The notes under the pieces are model-generated. The model did no database searches. It was not told where the DNA came from and was given only the letters and a program-made list of their open reading frames with translations. A DNA stretch of 64,000 bases from Ignavibacteriota bacterium (GTDB lineage: Bacteria; Bacteroidota; Ignavibacteria; UBA10030; SZUA-254), in NCBI GenBank assembly GCA_016212665.1, contig JACREZ010000027.1, positions 38,349 to 102,348 on the forward strand, read 5' to 3'. The translations under genes and the position numbers were made by a program. How positions within the stretch are numbered: the first letter of the stretch is position 1; the number at the start of each line of letters is the position of its first letter. This document shows positions 52,768 to 60,521 of the stretch, piece after piece.

Positions 52768-53592
52768 TCATTGGAAATTATGGAAGTTACTGAACACCAT
52801 GTTAATCACGGTCATCGAAAACAACGCAATAACAAATCCTGTAATTGAAAGGACCATGATTTTTCTTCCTTGCCATCCCGCAACTTTCTTTGCGTACAAT
52901 CCGGTTGCGTACAAAAGCCATGTGGCAACTGTTCCGAATAATTTGGGGTCGGTGATGAAAGAGGCATCAAACATAATCATTAAAAGAATCAATCCAAGAA
53001 CGATGGCAACAGAAAGGAGCGTGAATCCAAACCACGTTGCGGTGTGACTCATTCGTTCGAATACTTCAAGATTAGGAAGGCGATTGTAAAAGACACCAAA
53101 GTGACTTGATTTGATTTTGTGGTACAACATCAAATATAAAAATCCATAAACAGCAGAGATTGCAAGTGCGGCATACCCAAGCAACGCGCTTGTAACATGA
53201 AATCCGAGCAAGTTGCTTCGAAGTATTTCGGGAACGGCAGGAGTTTCTTTAATGAAGATGGAGGAAGTCAGTTGGAAGAAAAACGGAAGCATGAGAATAA
53301 AGTAGCCAGTAGTGCTGTTCTTTATTTTCATCTCGATATAAAAATAAACAACCGTAATAGTGAAAGCGATGAGAGAAAATATCTCAAAAATCGAAGTGAT
53401 AGGGAAATGCCCGAGAATGATAGTTCGAACGATGATGTAAGAAACATGGACTCCGAGAGTCAGTATAAGAACAGGGGTTTTGGCTTTTTCTGCAAACTTG
53501 ACGCCACTGTAAAATCCTTTACCGTAAAGCCAAATAGTTAAAGCGAAGAAAAAAGGAAGAACGATTTCGAAACTGAGAATAGATACTGACAT
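52768..53592 (-). CDS. CcsA/HemX-like cytochrome c assembly membrane protein
   Basis: 274 residues with about eight membrane helices. LGFHVTSALLGYAALAISAVYGFLYLMLYHK and TATWFGFTLLSVAIVLGLIL and TWLLYATGLYAKKVAGWQGRK correspond to the CcsA/CcmC/HemX family. The tryptophan-rich WWD haem loop (WGxxWxWD) is not present: that position reads DASFITDPKLFGTVATW. This favours a HemX-type regulator or stabiliser of glutamyl-tRNA reductase over a haem-handling cytochrome c synthase. It heads the haem cluster. Confidence 0.8.
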   Translation of the reverse strand: MSVSILSFEIVLPFFFALTIWLYGKGFYSGVKFAEKAKTPVLILTLGVHVSYIIVRTIILGHFPITSIFEIFSLIAFTITVVYFYIEMKIKNSTTGYFILMLPFFFQLTSSIFIKETPAVPEILRSNLLGFHVTSALLGYAALAISAVYGFLYLMLYHKIKSSHFGVFYNRLPNLEVFERMSHTATWFGFTLLSVAIVLGLILLMIMFDASFITDPKLFGTVATWLLYATGLYAKKVAGWQGRKIMVLSITGFVIALFSMTVINMVFSNFHNFQ

Positions 53593-53811
53593 TTATCAAG
53601 GTTGATATTCAAATTCTGATGAAGATAGCCAAATCACTAACGTTTACCAAAGTTATCATCAAATCTGCCACTGATAATTGCACTAAACATGCCAAAAGAA
53701 GAACTTTAGAGAAAATGAAAAAATGTTTGAAATTCAGTTGCAACTACAACGGTTCTTTTTTATATTAGCAACGCATAACCCCATTTGCCTTTATAATTAT
53801 TGTTATTAATC
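53593..53811. promoter_or_regulatory. Divergent promoter region for the haem operon and the dipeptidase gene
   Basis: The only spacer from which both units can be transcribed. On the reverse strand TTTG-N20-TATCTTCA (about 53631-53662) is a two-mismatch match to the Bacteroidota consensus for hemX. On the forward strand ttgcaactacaacggttctttttTATATTAG (around 53738-53769) is a weak candidate for the dipeptidase. No operator palindrome is evident. Confidence 0.35.
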
Positions 53812-55194
53812 ATGCAACAAACGTTAGCCTTCATCGAAACAAACAAAGAGCGGTATCTCAAAGAGTTACAGGAATTTCTTGCTATTCCAAGCATCAGTAC
53901 AAATTCTGAAAACATACCAGACATTAAACGATGTGCCGTATGGGTCGCTTCTCAAATGAAATCCATAGGGATGGAAAATGTCAAAGTCATGCCAACTGCC
54001 GGTCATCCGGTTGTGTATGCTGACTGGCTTCACGCTCCCGGTAAACCGACCATGCTTATCTATGGTCATTACGATGTGCAACCTGTTGACCCTATTGATT
54101 TATGGACGACGCCACCATTCAAGGCAACGGTACGTAATGGAAATTTATTTGCTCGAGGTTCAGCAGATGATAAAGGTCAGGTGCATATTCATCTGAAAGG
54201 GATAGAAGCATGGATGAAGACAGTCGGAAAATTGCCAATCAACATAAAAATGATAATTGAGGGTGAAGAAGAAATCGGAAGTGAACACCTTGAAGGATTT
54301 CTGAAAGAAAATAAAAAACTTCTCAAATCCGATTTAGTCATGATTTCCGATACATCAATGTTTGCGCGCGGAATTCCATCGGTATGTTATGGATTGCGCG
54401 GGCTTTCATACATGCAAATTGATCTGGTCGGACCGAACAAGGATTTACATTCCGGTTCGTTCGGTGGTTCGGTGCACAATCCGATTCAGGCGCTTGCTGA
54501 AATTATTTCTCAACTCCATGATAAGGATGGAAGAATTACTATTCCCGGGTTTTATGATTCAGTAAGAAAACTCAGTAAAAAGGAAAGAGATGCTTACAGC
54601 AAACTTCCGTGGAACGATAAAACCTACGCAAAAAGTTTGGGTGTTCAGGAGTTGTATGGAGAAAAAGGATTTACAACGTTAGAACGATTGTGGGCGAGAC
54701 CAACATTAGAATGTAACGGAATATGGGGCGGGTTCACCGGCGAAGGTGCGAAAACGGTTCTGCCCTCGAAAGCATCGGCAAAAATTTCTATGCGCTTGGT
54801 TCCAGACCAGGACTCAAACAGCATTGCAAAATTGTTTGAGAAGCACATTAAAAAGATTGCACCGAAAAGCGTGAGCGTTACTGTCCGATATTTACATGGC
54901 GGCGAGGCGGCAATTACGCCCATCGAACATCCCGGAGTCAAAGCCGCAGTTAGCGCATTAGAAAAAGGGTTTGGAAAGAAACCTCTCTATCAGCGTGAAG
55001 GCGGGTCGATACCGATTGTTGTTCAATTCAAAAAAGTACTTGGTCTTGATACGGTATTGCTCGGATTCGGTTTGCCGGATGAAAATGCGCACGCACCGGA
55101 TGAATTTCTGAACTTGGATAATTATTATGGCGGCATCAAGACGGTAGCACATTACTATCAGGAGTTACCGAACTTCATGAAGAAGAAAGCATAA
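53812..55194 (+). CDS. M20-family dipeptidase/metallopeptidase
   Basis: 460 residues from the ATG at 53812. Di-zinc peptidase: YGHYDVQPVDP (His ligand and catalytic Asp), GSADDKGQVHIHLKG (bridging Asp), IEGEEEIGSEHL (catalytic Glu and Glu ligand), VMISDTSMFARG (Asp ligand) and NAHAPDEFLNLDNYYGG (terminal His). A dimerisation lid lies at ~200-320. The PepV/CNDP-like pattern (RGLSYMQIDLVGPNKDLHSGSFGG) suggests a dipeptidase or carnosinase-type substrate. No signal peptide: cytoplasmic. Confidence 0.95.
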   Translation: MQQTLAFIETNKERYLKELQEFLAIPSISTNSENIPDIKRCAVWVASQMKSIGMENVKVMPTAGHPVVYADWLHAPGKPTMLIYGHYDVQPVDPIDLWTTPPFKATVRNGNLFARGSADDKGQVHIHLKGIEAWMKTVGKLPINIKMIIEGEEEIGSEHLEGFLKENKKLLKSDLVMISDTSMFARGIPSVCYGLRGLSYMQIDLVGPNKDLHSGSFGGSVHNPIQALAEIISQLHDKDGRITIPGFYDSVRKLSKKERDAYSKLPWNDKTYAKSLGVQELYGEKGFTTLERLWARPTLECNGIWGGFTGEGAKTVLPSKASAKISMRLVPDQDSNSIAKLFEKHIKKIAPKSVSVTVRYLHGGEAAITPIEHPGVKAAVSALEKGFGKKPLYQREGGSIPIVVQFKKVLGLDTVLLGFGLPDENAHAPDEFLNLDNYYGGIKTVAHYYQELPNFMKKKA

Positions 55195-55250
55195 ACACAT
55201 CCATCAATGAATATCTTTAATGATTGTATTACAATTTTTGTGGAGAAATA

Positions 55251-56939
55251 ATGTTTGATTCAAAGATCAAAACGTTGATACTATTTATCTTTGCATCTGT
55301 ATTTTTACTTGCGTTAAATTCATGCGAAGAAGAACCGGAGAATTTAAACGACACGAAACCGTTTGTCTCGATAGTTTCACCCGGTAGGAGTTCATACATC
55401 CTCACAGATACAACGGTTGTGATTGAAGCGTGGGATGATGTTGGTATTACTCGTGTGGAATTATATCTAAATCATAAATTAGATTCAAGCAGAGTATTTA
55501 CAGAATCTCCGTATCGTTGGTTTATGCCGATAGATTCTTTACGCGATAGTATAGCATATTTACTCTATGCCAAAGCATACGACGTAGAAGGAAACATAAC
55601 AAAGTCGCAGCCCATTGCATTTACTGTTTCGAAGTTTTTAGCTCCGCAAAATCCAACAATTCACTACATCACGAAAGATTCACTCGAACTCCGATGGGAA
55701 GACAAAACGAAGTGGGAGAAGAATTTTGAAGTTGAAATGAGTAACGATGGAGTTAATTACAGTGTTATTCAATCGTTGAAAGCGAACAAAATTAAAACGA
55801 CTGTCTATGGTCAGTTCAGGCATTCTTTGGAATATTATTTCCGCATTCGTGGTATCCGAGATACGATTGTCAGTCCGTATTCAAAAACTTTGAAAGTGTA
55901 TTATGGACCGGACGGTGAAAACCTCTTTGCCGGAGGAAGTTTTGATTATGCTGGAGGAAAAGTTGCTAAATATTTCGCACACTTCGATGCAGAAAAATGG
56001 TCAGCAGTTACCTCAAGCGTTAATGACCGTATTCTGGCTATGGCTTCGTTCAATGGCGAATTGTATGTTGGCGGAGTATTTACTAAAGCAGGAGATACTG
56101 CGGCAAGTTACATAGCCCGTTGGGACGGTTCAACGTGGAATAAAGTCGGCGACGGATTTAACGGAAGAGTGTTTGCACTCAAAGTCTATAACGGTGAATT
56201 ATATGCGGGTGGATTATTCACTCAAACAGAGACCGGTTCTGCAACATTCAATTATGTCGCACGATGGAACGGAAGTCAATGGCGACCTGTTGGTTCAGGA
56301 TTCAGTTATGCAGTTTATGCGCTTGAAGAATATAAGGGAGATTTAATAGCCGCAGGAGAATTTTCCCGTGCCGGAACAGAACTTGTCAACCGTATTGCAA
56401 AATGGGATGGTGAGGCGTGGTCAAGGTTAGACCTTGGACTTGACAGAAAAGTGCTTGCGCTTGCAGTCTATAACGAGGAATTGTTTGCTGGTGGATTATT
56501 CCAAACTGCCGGTAGTGATGAAGCAAAATATATTGCCTCATGGAACGGAAGCAGATGGATGTCTGTTGGAGATGGATTCGATGCAGATGTGTGGTCGCTC
56601 ACTGTGTTTAATAATGAATTGTATGCCGGTGGCGGTTTCATGAAATCCGGTTCTACCAACACGAAACGAATTGCACGTTGGAGCGGCTCGACATGGTTCC
56701 CGGTCGGAGATGGAATTGACCCGGAAAAGACCGGCGCATCGTATGTGTATGCGTTCACCCGATTTAATGGCGGTTTATACGCAGGCGGAGATTTTGATTT
56801 TGCAGGAAAAGCAGAATCAAAAAATCTCGCTCGTTGGAACGGTGTTACCTGGGATGAAGCAGGCGGTGGGACAAATAACGTTGTCTATTCGCTTGCGACG
56901 TATAAAGCAGATTCATGGAAATGGATTCTTCAACCGTAG
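55251..56939 (+). CDS. Surface lipoprotein with Ig-like, FN3 and beta-propeller repeats
   Basis: 562 residues from the ATG at 55251 (ggag 10 bases upstream). Lipobox LALNSC (Cys ~24). Residues ~35-125 are Ig-like (PFVSIVSPGRSSYILTDTTVVIEAWDDVGITRVELYL), ~130-220 fibronectin III-like, and ~225-560 contain about seven repeats of ~45-50 residues with the core NGELYAGGxFTxAG...IARWDGSxWxxVGDG, i.e. a kelch/delta-60-like beta-propeller. Probably outer-membrane anchored and exposed; ligand unknown. No T9SS tail. Confidence 0.82.
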   Translation: MFDSKIKTLILFIFASVFLLALNSCEEEPENLNDTKPFVSIVSPGRSSYILTDTTVVIEAWDDVGITRVELYLNHKLDSSRVFTESPYRWFMPIDSLRDSIAYLLYAKAYDVEGNITKSQPIAFTVSKFLAPQNPTIHYITKDSLELRWEDKTKWEKNFEVEMSNDGVNYSVIQSLKANKIKTTVYGQFRHSLEYYFRIRGIRDTIVSPYSKTLKVYYGPDGENLFAGGSFDYAGGKVAKYFAHFDAEKWSAVTSSVNDRILAMASFNGELYVGGVFTKAGDTAASYIARWDGSTWNKVGDGFNGRVFALKVYNGELYAGGLFTQTETGSATFNYVARWNGSQWRPVGSGFSYAVYALEEYKGDLIAAGEFSRAGTELVNRIAKWDGEAWSRLDLGLDRKVLALAVYNEELFAGGLFQTAGSDEAKYIASWNGSRWMSVGDGFDADVWSLTVFNNELYAGGGFMKSGSTNTKRIARWSGSTWFPVGDGIDPEKTGASYVYAFTRFNGGLYAGGDFDFAGKAESKNLARWNGVTWDEAGGGTNNVVYSLATYKADSWKWILQP

Positions 56940-56962
56940 TTTCTATTTTTCCGTGAATCATT

Positions 56963-57505
56963 TTGAAAATCTACACCAAAACAGGAGATAAGGGAGAAAC
57001 GTCTTTATTCGGAGGCAAGCGTGTAACGAAGGATGCGCTTCGTATAGAAGCGTACGGAACAGTAGATGAACTTAATTCAATGCTTGGTGTTTGCCGTTCA
57101 TTGAATAGTGTGCAGGAGATTGATTCCATCCTGAATGATTTGCAACAGTCATTATTTACTCTCGGCGCCGATCTTGCAACGCCTTCAGACGTACAAAACA
57201 AATCTGTAACACGCATTCAGGAAACGGATATTCGTCCTTTAGAACACACCATTGATTCCATTTCTGAAAAACTTCAGCCGCTGACAAGTTTTATTTTACC
57301 GGGCGGAAATCGTGCCGCGGCTATGATTCATTTAGCAAGAACCGTTTGCAGAAGAGCCGAACGGCTTGTCGTTCAACTTTCACACGAAGAAGAAATCAAC
57401 CGGGAATCAATTGTTTTTCTCAATCGCCTTTCCGATTTATTGTTCGTGCTTGCACGCTACGTGAATGCGCTCTCCAACACTTCCGAAGTGAAGTGGAATT
57501 CCTAA
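56963..57505 (+). CDS. ATP:cob(I)alamin adenosyltransferase, PduO type
   Basis: 180 residues. KIYTKTGDKGETSLFGGKRVTKDALRIEAYGTVDELNSMLG is the diagnostic N-terminal ATP-binding segment, and FILPGGNRAAAMIHLARTVCRRAERLVVQL the adenosylation helix. Makes adenosylcobalamin, the cofactor of methylmalonyl-CoA mutase, whose small subunit-like protein is at 34981-35403. The start is TTG at 56963 with no clear Shine-Dalgarno. Confidence 0.96.
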   Translation: MKIYTKTGDKGETSLFGGKRVTKDALRIEAYGTVDELNSMLGVCRSLNSVQEIDSILNDLQQSLFTLGADLATPSDVQNKSVTRIQETDIRPLEHTIDSISEKLQPLTSFILPGGNRAAAMIHLARTVCRRAERLVVQLSHEEEINRESIVFLNRLSDLLFVLARYVNALSNTSEVKWNS

Positions 57506-57559
57506 TCCATTCTTACGGAACTAACTTACCATCAATTCAGTTTTATTTCAGTATTATTT

Positions 57560-58645
57560 ATGTGGAAATCATCAGAAGGTAGCACGAAGCAACTTGTTGA
57601 ACTGTGTGCAGGATATTTTTTCTTTTATGTACTGACCGGAATCAGCGCGAAGTTTTTCACTGCAACGGGTGATGTGTTCTCTCTCAAGATGGGGCAAATC
57701 GGATACATGGTCTATAACACTATTGGAGGTACGGCAACTGCGTTACTCATAGTTTTTGTCATGGGGTGGTATAAAATGAAATCGAACAAACTTGTTCGAC
57801 TTGGTCCGCTCACGATTCCACAGGAAACGTATTACATTATCCCGTCCGGTTTTATGACGGCGATAATTATTCCGGCGACAACGTTAATGTACACGTTTCC
57901 AATGTCCGTGATGGTAGCGATGGTGATTATGCGGGCGAGCGTTATCGTCATCAGCCGCCTGGTTGATGCAGTACAGATTTCACAACGGATTTTAAAGAAA
58001 AAAGTTTACGCGCAGGAAAATTATGCCGTGTTGTTTGCATTGCTCGCGGCAGGTGTGAACCTCTTTTGGATTCAACCCGGCGATTTTGATTTTCTCGATA
58101 ACACTGCCGCGGTAGTTATTCTTGTCAGTTATATTATTGCGTACGCAATCAGGATTTACATCATGAATTATTTTAAGAACACCCGTGCAAAAGGTGTTCC
58201 GCTTGATAATCAGGGATTTTTCGGCGTAGAACAGATTGCGGCGTGTTTTTTCATTCTCGCCATCAGCATTATGGTTTTTTTCGGGGCAACAACATTCGGT
58301 TGGAATGTCCCTCAGGTAACACAATTTCATGATTCACTTGTGCAATTTGCGCCTGATTGGGGTTGGGCTGTGTTAAGCGGGACTGCATTCGGTATTGTTG
58401 CATTCTTTTCAGTGTTCCTTTTCATGTTCAAAGGAAGAACGGCAACGTTTGCCGGATTAGTGAATCGTCTTACTTCGCTTGCCGCCGGAACGGTAGCAAC
58501 GCTTCTCTCTGCATTATTATTAGGAACACGCTTCCCGAGTATGCACGATTGGCTTTCGCTCGGATTTATTTTAGTCGCGGTTGGATTTCTTACCGTAGCA
58601 GAACGGAAACGAACAGCGGAGTTAGCGGCGATGAAGGAGATTTAG
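57560..58645 (+). CDS. Multi-pass membrane protein, EamA/DMT-like
   Basis: 361 residues with about ten membrane helices. Internal organisation of two similar five-helix halves (LTSLAAGTVATLLSALLLGTRFP and WLSLGFILVAVGFLTVAERKR near the end, as at the end of EamA domains) suggests a drug/metabolite transporter-type protein, but I do not recognise a specific family. The first half contains MVIMRASVIVISRLVDAVQI. It follows the adenosyltransferase by 54 bases; a link to cobalamin is only positional. Confidence 0.65.
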   Translation: MWKSSEGSTKQLVELCAGYFFFYVLTGISAKFFTATGDVFSLKMGQIGYMVYNTIGGTATALLIVFVMGWYKMKSNKLVRLGPLTIPQETYYIIPSGFMTAIIIPATTLMYTFPMSVMVAMVIMRASVIVISRLVDAVQISQRILKKKVYAQENYAVLFALLAAGVNLFWIQPGDFDFLDNTAAVVILVSYIIAYAIRIYIMNYFKNTRAKGVPLDNQGFFGVEQIAACFFILAISIMVFFGATTFGWNVPQVTQFHDSLVQFAPDWGWAVLSGTAFGIVAFFSVFLFMFKGRTATFAGLVNRLTSLAAGTVATLLSALLLGTRFPSMHDWLSLGFILVAVGFLTVAERKRTAELAAMKEI

Positions 58646-58667
58646 TTTTTCTACTTCATTTTAATAC

Positions 58668-59012
58668 TCACTCCAAATCTAAAACTATCTTAAGATTTTC
58701 TCTAACTCTTAAAATATCGTCAATGTGAAGCCGTGAAACTCGTTTAACAAATCTTTTATTATCAATTGCTCTTATCTGGTCAATCAAGATATCACAATCT
58801 TCATTAAGTCCCGATTTGTGTTTTTTGATATGAACTCTCAGTAACTTGAACTGCGGTTTGACATTCGTGGTAAGAGGACAAATGATAGTTGAAGGATGGT
58901 TTGTGTTTAAGAGATTCGTTTGAACAACTACGACAGGTCTGATCTTACCAGGTTCCGTTCCGACTCGAGGATTTAGGTCGGCGAACCATATATCAAATTG
59001 TTTGATACTCAT
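58668..59012 (-). CDS. MazF/PemK-family mRNA interferase toxin
   Basis: 114 residues from the ATG at 59012. MazF pattern: FDIWFADLNPRVGTEPGKIRPVVVVQTNLLN (RPVVV core with the catalytic Arg), TIICPLTTNVKPQ (conserved Ser/Thr replaced in part), CDILIDQIRAIDNKRFVKRVSRL. It overlaps the end of its antitoxin gene by 20 bases. Confidence 0.93.
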   Translation of the reverse strand: MSIKQFDIWFADLNPRVGTEPGKIRPVVVVQTNLLNTNHPSTIICPLTTNVKPQFKLLRVHIKKHKSGLNEDCDILIDQIRAIDNKRFVKRVSRLHIDDILRVRENLKIVLDLE

Positions 59013-59232
59013 CTTCAAGTGCCTCAAACTCAGCTAATACTTTCAATGATTCATTTCTTGCCATGTCAGATTCCTTTGCTAATTGTTTAGCAAGCAGTTT
59101 ACGCTTATAAATTCTGTTATAAAATTTAACAGCATCGATGAAATATCTGCTTCTATTTGTTTTGACTTTCAAGAGAATCTTTTCAGTTTCTTCAAATGTA
59201 TCATCGTCTATTTTTAGTGAAAGTGTTTTCAT
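58993..59232 (-). CDS. Ribbon-helix-helix antitoxin of the MazF-like pair
   Basis: 79 residues: KTLSLKIDDDTFEETEKILLKVKTNRSRYFIDAVKFYNRIYKR is a ribbon-helix-helix/CopG-type DNA-binding domain, followed by an acidic tail (EALEDEYQTI) for toxin binding. It precedes the toxin gene and probably represses the operon. Confidence 0.85.
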   Translation of the reverse strand: MKTLSLKIDDDTFEETEKILLKVKTNRSRYFIDAVKFYNRIYKRKLLAKQLAKESDMARNESLKVLAEFEALEDEYQTI

Positions 59233-59279
59233 TTGTATTTGATTTAATTGAGATAATGGAGAGAAAGAGAAGATTTATT

Positions 59280-60362
59280 TCAACTATGCCTCACCGAAAT
59301 AATATCTCCATCCTTCACAATATATTCTTTTCCTTCAAGTCGCCATGTGCCATGTTCCTTTGCCTTGGCGAATGAGCCGTGCTTAATAAAGTCATCGTTG
59401 TGAACAACTTCTGCACGGATGAACTTGTTGTAAAAGTCTGAATGGATTACTCCGGCGGCTTCCTGAGCGGTCATTCCTTTTTTGATTGTCCACGCCCGGC
59501 ACTCGTCTTCACCTACGGTGAAGAACGATTGCAGTCCGAGTAAGTCGTACGATTCACGAATTAAACTATGAAGAGCTGACTCTTTGATTCCGTAATCGCT
59601 CATAAACGCGGCGGCATCTTCGTCCGAAAGTTCCGACATTTCCATCTCAATCTTTCCTAAGAACGAAATGACTTTTGTATTTTTTCCTGCTTTCTTTTGT
59701 GCAACGGAAGAGACCAATTCTTCCCGTTTACTGACTTGTGTTTCATCGAGATTCAACACAATAAGCATCGGCTTGATAGAAAGTAATTGATATGTCTTTA
59801 ACAGTTGCAATTCTTCTTTCGTGAAGTCGGTTTCTCTCAATGGCTTTTCCTGTTGTAGGATGTGAAGACATTTTTCCAATACAGGTAATTCGCGCTTCAT
59901 CAATTCATCCCCGGTTTTCAGCATTTGTTTGTTGATGCGTTCGATGCGCGTTTCAAGAATTGCCATATCCGATAGAAGAAATTCATTCTCGAACGAGGTG
60001 ACATCTCTCATCATGTCCACTGTGCCATCCGGATGCGGAACCGCATCGTTGGCAAATAAACGGACGACTTGCACTAACGCGTCATTGGTTTTCACATTCC
60101 CAAGAAAGTTGGTCGTGAATTGTGTTGAGCCGCTTTCCCCTTTCTGAAGTCCGACGACATCAACAAATTCGATGGCGGCAAGTACTTTGCTCTTTGGCTG
60201 AAAAATGTCCGAAAGTTTTTCCAACCGGGCATCAGGTACTTTAATAACTGCGTGGTGCGTTTCTGACTTCGAGAACGAAGAAGAATCGAGATGAGTTTTG
60301 GTAATAGTCTGAAAAAGAGTTGATTTTCCTGAGTAGGGCAAGCCTACAATTCCGATTTGCAT
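59280..60362 (-). CDS. ychF: Ribosome-binding ATPase YchF
   Basis: 360 residues from the ATG at 60362, chosen because aaagga precedes it and homology starts there (IGIVGLP); a 44-residue upstream extension is open but not conserved. OBG-family P-loop GLPYSGKST (YchF proteins usually read GLPNVGKST), FVDVVGLQKGES, LNLDE in place of NKxD (the ATP-specificity hallmark of YchF), and C-terminal TGS domain (FFTVGEDECRAWTIKKGMTAQEAAGVIHSDF, FIRAEVV). Involved in translation and stress responses. Confidence 0.93.
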   Translation of the reverse strand: MQIGIVGLPYSGKSTLFQTITKTHLDSSSFSKSETHHAVIKVPDARLEKLSDIFQPKSKVLAAIEFVDVVGLQKGESGSTQFTTNFLGNVKTNDALVQVVRLFANDAVPHPDGTVDMMRDVTSFENEFLLSDMAILETRIERINKQMLKTGDELMKRELPVLEKCLHILQQEKPLRETDFTKEELQLLKTYQLLSIKPMLIVLNLDETQVSKREELVSSVAQKKAGKNTKVISFLGKIEMEMSELSDEDAAAFMSDYGIKESALHSLIRESYDLLGLQSFFTVGEDECRAWTIKKGMTAQEAAGVIHSDFYNKFIRAEVVHNDDFIKHGSFAKAKEHGTWRLEGKEYIVKDGDIISVRHS

Positions 60363-60521
60363 GTTTTCCTTTGTGGTTATTGAACGGGAAGAATATAAGA
60401 AATTTTCTACTGTCTGAGCAGAACTTTGGTTTACGTTCTTGTAAACATTTTTCTTTTTCTCCCGATTCTGAGTATTTTCATCTCGCATTTTCAATTTTTA
60501 TGATAACCTATCAATAATTTG

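Noticed and set aside
60363..60494. 44-residue N-terminal extension of YchF
   Set aside because: Homology begins at MQIGIVGLP, which has its own good ribosome-binding site; the extension is low-complexity Lys/Asn.
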